From Halomonas urumqiensis (GTDB taxonomy: Bacteria > Pseudomonadota > Gammaproteobacteria > Pseudomonadales > Halomonadaceae), in NCBI RefSeq assembly GCF_003028575.1, contig NZ_PYUD01000003.1, forward strand, positions 372,001 to 436,000: a stretch of DNA of 64,000 nucleotides, in the 5' to 3' direction. Below are positions 59,252-64,000 of this stretch, in pieces. How positions within the stretch are numbered: the stretch's first letter is position 1; each line of letters starts with the position of its first letter. A program made the position numbers and the translations under genes. Below the pieces are notes generated by a model. The model was not told the origin of the DNA and searched no databases. It was given only the letters and a program-made list of their open reading frames with translations.

Positions 59252-62200
59252 ATGTCTGGAGAGACATCCCTGCCCGGTCGCCTGGCCCGGCGTCTGAGAT
59301 GGCTGTTGGTCGTCCCGCTGCTGGTGGTGGCGCTGTATCTGGTGGTCATCAACCTGCTGCTCAACCTGCCCTGGACCCAGGCATGGCTGAATGAACGCGG
59401 CAATGTCAGCGTGCACTGGGATTCCGGTTGGAGCCTGCTTCCAGGGCAGTTCAACCTGCGCGAACTGCGCCTGAGTGGCGTTGGGCAAGGCGCTTCCATG
59501 GCAATCGATGTGGCCGGTGCCGAGCTCGGCGTGTCGCTTGACGCGTTGCTGTCGGGCCATGTCGAACTCGAACGTGGGGCGGCGAAAGGCCTCCGCACCG
59601 CCAGACTGGGGCGCTATCGACTCGAGGGCGCGGGCAACGTGTCTGTCAGTGGCTTGCGTCTGACCGACGGCCGGCTCGTGGCGGACCAGCTCATGTTGGC
59701 GCTTGGGGAGTCCCGCGTATGGCGCGACGAGACGCTTCTGGCCAACGACATCACCCTCGATGCCGGGCTCTCCCTCGCGCCCATCGACCTGGCTGAGCCG
59801 TTCGACCTGGCAGCGACTCGCCACCTGTCGGGTGAGCTTTCCCTTGCCGCCACGGCCGACGCCTGGGATGTGTTCGCCCCCTATCTGCGCGACCTGGACT
59901 GGCTTGGCCTTGCCGGCCATGGCGAACTGCGTGGCGAACTGCGACTTGAAGACGGCGTGTTGACGCCGGGCAGCGAGCTTATCCTGGATTCGCCGTCGCT
60001 GGTGGTCGAGATAGACGAATCGCTGCTGCTGGCCAGCGGCGAAGAAGACACCGCGCAAGATCAGGCCGAACGGCGTTGGATAGTGGCGGGCGAAGCCCCG
60101 GAGCAGCATCGCCTCAGCGGCGGCGGACGCATCACCAGCACCGTCACCGCGGATGGAGATGGACGCCGGGCCGAGCTCGAGATCGAGCTCAATGACATGG
60201 TGATGCAGCGTGCCGGGCTTGCCGAGCCGTTCATGACCAGCCAGCGTTTCCTGCTCGCCGCGAGCCTGCCCGGCGCCGACCTCGCGGATGCACCGCGCCG
60301 CCTCAGCCAGGCAAGCCTAGAATGGCGGGATGCCCGGCTGCCCAACGTCGGTGCGCTTGCCGTCTACCTGCCCGAGGGCGGGCCATTGACCCTCGAGAGC
60401 GGCAGCGCCGGGCTTGATGGTCGGCTCGACTATGCCGACGGCATACTCGAAGGCGGCTTTCACCTGGCAGGCAGCGACATCGCCCTGACCCTTCTCGGCC
60501 AGACACTCGGTGGCGAACTGGCCCTCGACCTGATGCTCGAGCTCGACCCCACCGAGCGACGACTCGACCTCTCCGGCTCTCACCTGGCGGTGACGGCTCA
60601 AGGGGAGCGCGACGCGGCGCCACTGACCACCACGTTGAGCCTTGACGCAGCGAGCCTGCAATCCTCGCAACCCGTGGCATCGATGCTCGATGGTGATGGG
60701 CCATTGCCCCTGAATGGACGCATCGCCATGCGTGGCCAGGTCGGTCAGTTGAGCGTGCTGGATACCTTCCTCGATGCGATCAGCACAGGCAACGAGATCC
60801 TGCTCGACGGCGACGGGGAACTGGCCGCCAGCCTGCGCCTGGAGGAAGGGCGGGTGGCATCCGGCAGCCAGCTTGCGGTGACCACCGAGTCACTCGGGGT
60901 CAATGTGCTCGACCTGAATGCACGCGGCCGTGGCAGTGTCGTGGTCACCTGGCTGCCTGCCCTCGGCGTGCCGCGTGGCCGGCTCGAGGCACAGGTGGAA
61001 CAGGCCCAGGTGGTACGCCTTTCCGATGCGCGACGGCTGATGCAGGACGGTACCTTCGAGCTGGTCGCGGAGAGCGATCTGATCGCACAGCGCGTCCTTG
61101 ATGACCTTGATGGCGTGCTGACGTTGCCCCGCCTGACGCTATCATGGCGAGGCGCCGAGATGCCCGACGTTGACGTGCTGCAGGTCTATCTGCCCGAGAC
61201 CCTGCCATTCCGATTGAGCGACGGCCGAGCGGTGACCAACGGCCAGCTCGAAGTGGAAGAGGGGCTGGCCAGGGGCCGTATCGATATCACCGGCCAACGC
61301 ATCAGCGGACGACTCTTCGACGAGCCGATCGATGGCGAGCTTGCGCTGGACCTGCGCGTCAGCGAGGCCCGTCTGGATGGCAGCCGCCTGGATCTCTCGG
61401 GCAGCCAACTGGAGATACAGGCCGCCACGGCCGAGGTGCCGACAAGTGAGCGATTGCGTTCGCGACTCATCGCCAGGCGCGCAGTCTTCGGCCCCTTGCC
61501 GGTGCCAGGCGGCGGGGCGCGTGCACCGATGTCGGGAGAGTTGGCGCTGAATGGGCTGATCACCAACCTTGGCATGCTGGAGGCCTTCCTGCCGGCGGCC
61601 CAGGGGCTGACGCTCACCGGTAGTGGTCGCTTTACCGCCGACCTGTCGATGGGCGACGACCGCCTGTTGCCAGGCAGCCTGCTGCGCGTGTCGGCGGACG
61701 AACTGGCGGTGGGCTTCCTGGATTATCAGGCCAGCGGACGGGGCACACTCGATGCCATGGTCGAGGGTAGCCGCGAGGCGCCCGGCGTCAGGCTCGAACT
61801 TGGCATCCCGCAATTCGATCTTGTGCAACGAGGTGATGAACGTCCCCATGTCAGTGGCCGCCACTTCACCCTCGAGACACTTATCCCCGACATGCAAAGG
61901 GCCCGTGACAGCGACCATCTTGATGACATCACCACCCGGATTCGCTTGCCGATCGCCAATCTCGATGACCTCTCGCGCTATAACGCCTACCTGCCAAGCG
62001 ACGCCGGTCTCGAGCTGCTCTCGGGACAGGCGGGAATCGAAGCCGACTTGACCTTCGAGGGCCTGACGCTGCAAGGCGACCTGGTACTGCAAGCCTTCGA
62101 CGCCGGATTGCGCCTTGCCGACCAACAATTGAACGGCGACCTGCGGCTCGACGCACAACTCCGCGATGGCGATATCAACGGCCAGCGGTTCGACGCCACC

Positions 62201-62809
62201 GGTACTCGCCTGCGCCTCGATAACATCTCCCGCCAAGATGCCAGTGGCCAGCGCGACGCGGGGTGGTGGGCCAGGCTGGAGCTGGTGTCCGGCCAACTGA
62301 CCTGGGCACAGCCGTTGGTGATCGATGCCAAGGTAGCGCTCGCCATGCGCGACAGCGGCCTGCTGGCACGCCTGTTTCTCGACAGTGCGCGTGAGAATGC
62401 CTGGCTTGGCCGCTGGTTGACGGTACGCAACCTCGAAGGTACCGCCGGCCTGCATGTCCGGGAACGTGAGCTCGAGCTCAGCGATGCGCGTCTCGAGGGG
62501 CATGACTTTACTCTGCTTGCCAGCCTGCTGATGCGCGATGAATCACTCAGCGGAGATCTCTATGCGCGGCTCGGCGCATTGGGTGTCGGTATCGCGCTGG
62601 TGAATGGTGAAACGCGACTGCGCCTGCTGCAGCCGCGTCGCTGGTTCGAGCAGCGGGCCGGCCAACGCCAGAATGAAAGAAGCCAGAATGAACGAAGCCA
62701 GAATGAACAAGGCCAAGCGGATCAACAGGCGCCTGACGAACCGATGATCGAAGTGACCGAGGAAACCTGGCAACAGGCGGTCGAGAAGGCATATCCGAGC
62801 GTCCCCTGA
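59252..62809 (+). CDS. AsmA/TamB-like envelope protein (YdbH-type)
   Basis: A 1185-residue protein with one N-terminal membrane anchor (LLVVPLLVVALYLVVINLLL) and a very long region of repeating beta-strands (LDLSGSHLAV, GELALDLRVS, GRGTLDAMVEG and similar), the signature of the AsmA-like superfamily that forms grooves bridging the inner and outer membranes for lipid movement (YhdP, TamB, YdbH). It is inferred to work in glycerophospholipid transport. The ATG with AAGGAG nine bases upstream is chosen. The C-terminus has a short QNERS repeat (NERSQNERSQNEQGQ) of uncertain role. Confidence 0.8.
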   Translation: MSGETSLPGRLARRLRWLLVVPLLVVALYLVVINLLLNLPWTQAWLNERGNVSVHWDSGWSLLPGQFNLRELRLSGVGQGASMAIDVAGAELGVSLDALLSGHVELERGAAKGLRTARLGRYRLEGAGNVSVSGLRLTDGRLVADQLMLALGESRVWRDETLLANDITLDAGLSLAPIDLAEPFDLAATRHLSGELSLAATADAWDVFAPYLRDLDWLGLAGHGELRGELRLEDGVLTPGSELILDSPSLVVEIDESLLLASGEEDTAQDQAERRWIVAGEAPEQHRLSGGGRITSTVTADGDGRRAELEIELNDMVMQRAGLAEPFMTSQRFLLAASLPGADLADAPRRLSQASLEWRDARLPNVGALAVYLPEGGPLTLESGSAGLDGRLDYADGILEGGFHLAGSDIALTLLGQTLGGELALDLMLELDPTERRLDLSGSHLAVTAQGERDAAPLTTTLSLDAASLQSSQPVASMLDGDGPLPLNGRIAMRGQVGQLSVLDTFLDAISTGNEILLDGDGELAASLRLEEGRVASGSQLAVTTESLGVNVLDLNARGRGSVVVTWLPALGVPRGRLEAQVEQAQVVRLSDARRLMQDGTFELVAESDLIAQRVLDDLDGVLTLPRLTLSWRGAEMPDVDVLQVYLPETLPFRLSDGRAVTNGQLEVEEGLARGRIDITGQRISGRLFDEPIDGELALDLRVSEARLDGSRLDLSGSQLEIQAATAEVPTSERLRSRLIARRAVFGPLPVPGGGARAPMSGELALNGLITNLGMLEAFLPAAQGLTLTGSGRFTADLSMGDDRLLPGSLLRVSADELAVGFLDYQASGRGTLDAMVEGSREAPGVRLELGIPQFDLVQRGDERPHVSGRHFTLETLIPDMQRARDSDHLDDITTRIRLPIANLDDLSRYNAYLPSDAGLELLSGQAGIEADLTFEGLTLQGDLVLQAFDAGLRLADQQLNGDLRLDAQLRDGDINGQRFDATGTRLRLDNISRQDASGQRDAGWWARLELVSGQLTWAQPLVIDAKVALAMRDSGLLARLFLDSARENAWLGRWLTVRNLEGTAGLHVRERELELSDARLEGHDFTLLASLLMRDESLSGDLYARLGALGVGIALVNGETRLRLLQPRRWFEQRAGQRQNERSQNERSQNEQGQADQQAPDEPMIEVTEETWQQAVEKAYPSVP

Positions 62810-62821
62810 CACTTGTACCAA

Positions 62822-62867
62822 TGCACTAGTCGAACGACCGTTTCCAGCATGTTGCGCTGCACTAGTC
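62822..62867. promoter_or_regulatory. Direct repeat TGCACTAGTC upstream of nhaD
   Basis: Two exact copies of the 10-mer, at 62822-62831 and 62858-62867, are spaced 36 bases start to start, about 3.4 helical turns, so not exactly on one face. They lie 70-116 bases before the nhaD ATG, and ACTAGT is itself palindromic. This could be a regulator site for salt or pH control; no protein is known to bind it. Confidence 0.4.
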
Positions 62868-62937
62868 TGTGCTAAGATCGCGGCGATTTTTTCCCCTTCC
62901 CTCCTCTATTCTCAGGACAATTCAGCCATGCTGACAA

Positions 62938-64000
62938 CCTGTGGTAACCAACAAAGGCCCCGGCGATTCGCCCGGCGGTCGAGCTCCCTCGTGTGCGCCG
63001 TTCTCGCCCTGCTGCTGTTCGCACCCGCCGCCCATGCTGCCACCGGCTCGCTGGACATGACCGGCACCCTCTCGGGCCTGCTGGCGCTGATCGTCTTCGT
63101 GCTCGCTTATGCACTGGTAATGGGCGAAGAAAAGCTGCACATGCGAAAGTCCAAGCCGGTGCTGGTGGCTGCCGGCATCATCTGGGCATTGATTGGCTGG
63201 TTCTATGTTCAGGCTGGCATGCCTGATGAGGCCGAACACGCCTTTCGGATCACGCTGCTCGAATTCACCGAGCTGATGCTGTTCCTGCTGGTGGCCATGA
63301 CCTATATCAACGCCATGGACGAACGCCGTGTGTTCGACGCACTGCGTTCGTGGATGGTGCGCAAGGGCTTCAGCTACCGCCAGCTGTTCTGGATCACCGG
63401 TGTACTGGCCTTCTGTATTTCACCGATCGCCGACAACCTGACCACCGCCCTGCTGATGTGCGCGGTGGTCACGAAGGTCGCGGAAGGCGACAAGCGCTTC
63501 ATCAACCTGTGCTGCGTCAATATCGTGGTGGCTGCCAACGCGGGGGGTGCCTTCAGCCCCTTCGGCGATATCACCACATTGATGGTATGGCAGGCGGGCC
63601 TGGTAGAGTTCAGTGAATTCTTCGAGCTGCTGGTGCCGTCGCTGGTCAACTTCCTGATCCCGGCCGTGGTGATGAGCTTCTTCATCCAGAACCGCAAGCC
63701 CGACAGCGTCGAGGAGGATGTCTGGCTGAAGCGCGGCGCACGGCGCATCATCTTCCTGTTCCTGCTGACCGTGGCGACCGCCGTGGCCTGCCACACTGTT
63801 CTGCACCTACCGCCAGTGCTCGGCATGATGACCGGTCTTGGCTATCTGCAGTTCTTCGGCTACTACCTGCGTCGCAGCCTGCCGCGCTCGCTGGAAAAGA
63901 AGCGTACCCGCTATTCCCGGCGCGGCGACGACAAGAAGCTGGCACAACTGGGTAGCGTGGTGCCCTTCGATGTCTTCAACCGTGTGGCACGCGCCGAGTG
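62938..64000 (+). CDS. nhaD: NhaD-type Na+/H+ antiporter (5' part)
   Basis: The start of an NhaD antiporter running past the right edge. A leading signal-like segment (SSLVCAVLALLLFAPAAHA) is followed by GLLALIVFVLAYALVMGEEK, LLEFTELMLFLLVAMTYINAM, the family block ISPIADNLTTALLMCAVV and VAANAGGAFSPFGDITTLM. NhaD exports Na+ or Li+ in exchange for protons and is typical of halophilic and marine gammaproteobacteria. The ATG has AGGA about ten bases upstream. At least 354 residues are visible. Confidence 0.95.

Noticed and set aside
61142..62503. A 453-codon minus-strand frame over the AsmA-like gene
   Set aside because: It is the antisense shadow of a 1185-residue protein with regular beta-repeat pattern and an N-terminal anchor.
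1..64000. tRNA, rRNA, tmRNA or riboswitch
   Set aside because: No cloverleaf with conserved TTCGA/T-arm, rRNA core sequence or known riboswitch consensus was noticed by reading; a covariance search would be needed to exclude small RNAs.

Overview
The window looks like a chromosomal segment of a GC-rich, salt-tolerant gammaproteobacterium, most likely a member of the Halomonadaceae (Halomonas group). The evidence is the recBCD tail, an NhaD-type sodium/proton antiporter at the right edge, a TRAP carboxylate transporter, many efflux permeases and a large AsmA-like envelope protein. No rRNA, tRNA, CRISPR array, replication origin or complete insertion sequence was seen. The genus is an inference from gene content; there is no marker gene to prove it.

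Layout. (1) 0-3.7 kb: the 3' end of recB and all of recD, ending in a hairpin. (2) 3.8-14.6 kb: an accessory region that is visibly more AT-rich, with every surviving gene on the minus strand. It holds two unrecognised membrane proteins, a DUF2726 protein, a class 3 lipase, a NERD/zinc-ribbon protein, an SDR enzyme, a broken CHAD gene, a small unknown protein, and a tightly coupled pair made of a reverse transcriptase (YADD active site) and a RecB/Cas4-like PD-(D/E)XK nuclease. Two gene junctions carry attC-like imperfect hairpins, so part of the block may be a decayed cassette array. The RT-nuclease pair lies between oppositely oriented copies of a GGGGACAGACCC repeat, and the genes on both sides (CHAD, DUF427) are cut off exactly at such repeats. 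(3) 14.7-22 kb: two c-di-GMP enzymes (MHYT-GGDEF-EAL and sensor-PAS-GGDEF), a HigBA toxin-antitoxin pair, a TauD-type dioxygenase, remnants of an IS5-like transposase and an AraC regulator, and more copies of the same repeat. (4) 22-34.3 kb: a DmdA-like methyltransferase, a secreted hydrolase, HipBA, a heme-degrading-type monooxygenase, an OmpA-domain protein with about 21 copies of a 14-residue repeat, an AraC/LysE exporter pair, MntA-HepT, a metallophosphoesterase, a class D beta-lactamase and a broken HigA. (5) 34.3-43.8 kb: three MFS permeases, a GST, a ZntA-like metal ATPase behind a MerR-type promoter, a DASS carboxylate transporter and a cytosine-deaminase-like enzyme. (6) 44-50 kb: a regulator-FAH hydrolase-hydroxyacid dehydrogenase-TRAP transporter operon with a perfect FadR-type operator. 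(7) 50-64 kb: core-like genes (cold-shock protein, AlkA, MFS, CorA, ChrA, esterase, acyltransferase, DUF3581, AsmA-like protein) and the start of nhaD.

How it fits together. RecBCD, the RT-nuclease pair, NERD and DUF2726 nuclease-fold proteins, and four toxin-antitoxin loci (HigBA, a decayed HigA, HipBA, MntA-HepT) make the left half look like a defence and stability hotspot next to recD. The right half is mostly transport, envelope and catabolic functions. The TRAP operon probably imports and degrades one organic acid whose identity cannot be read from the sequence.
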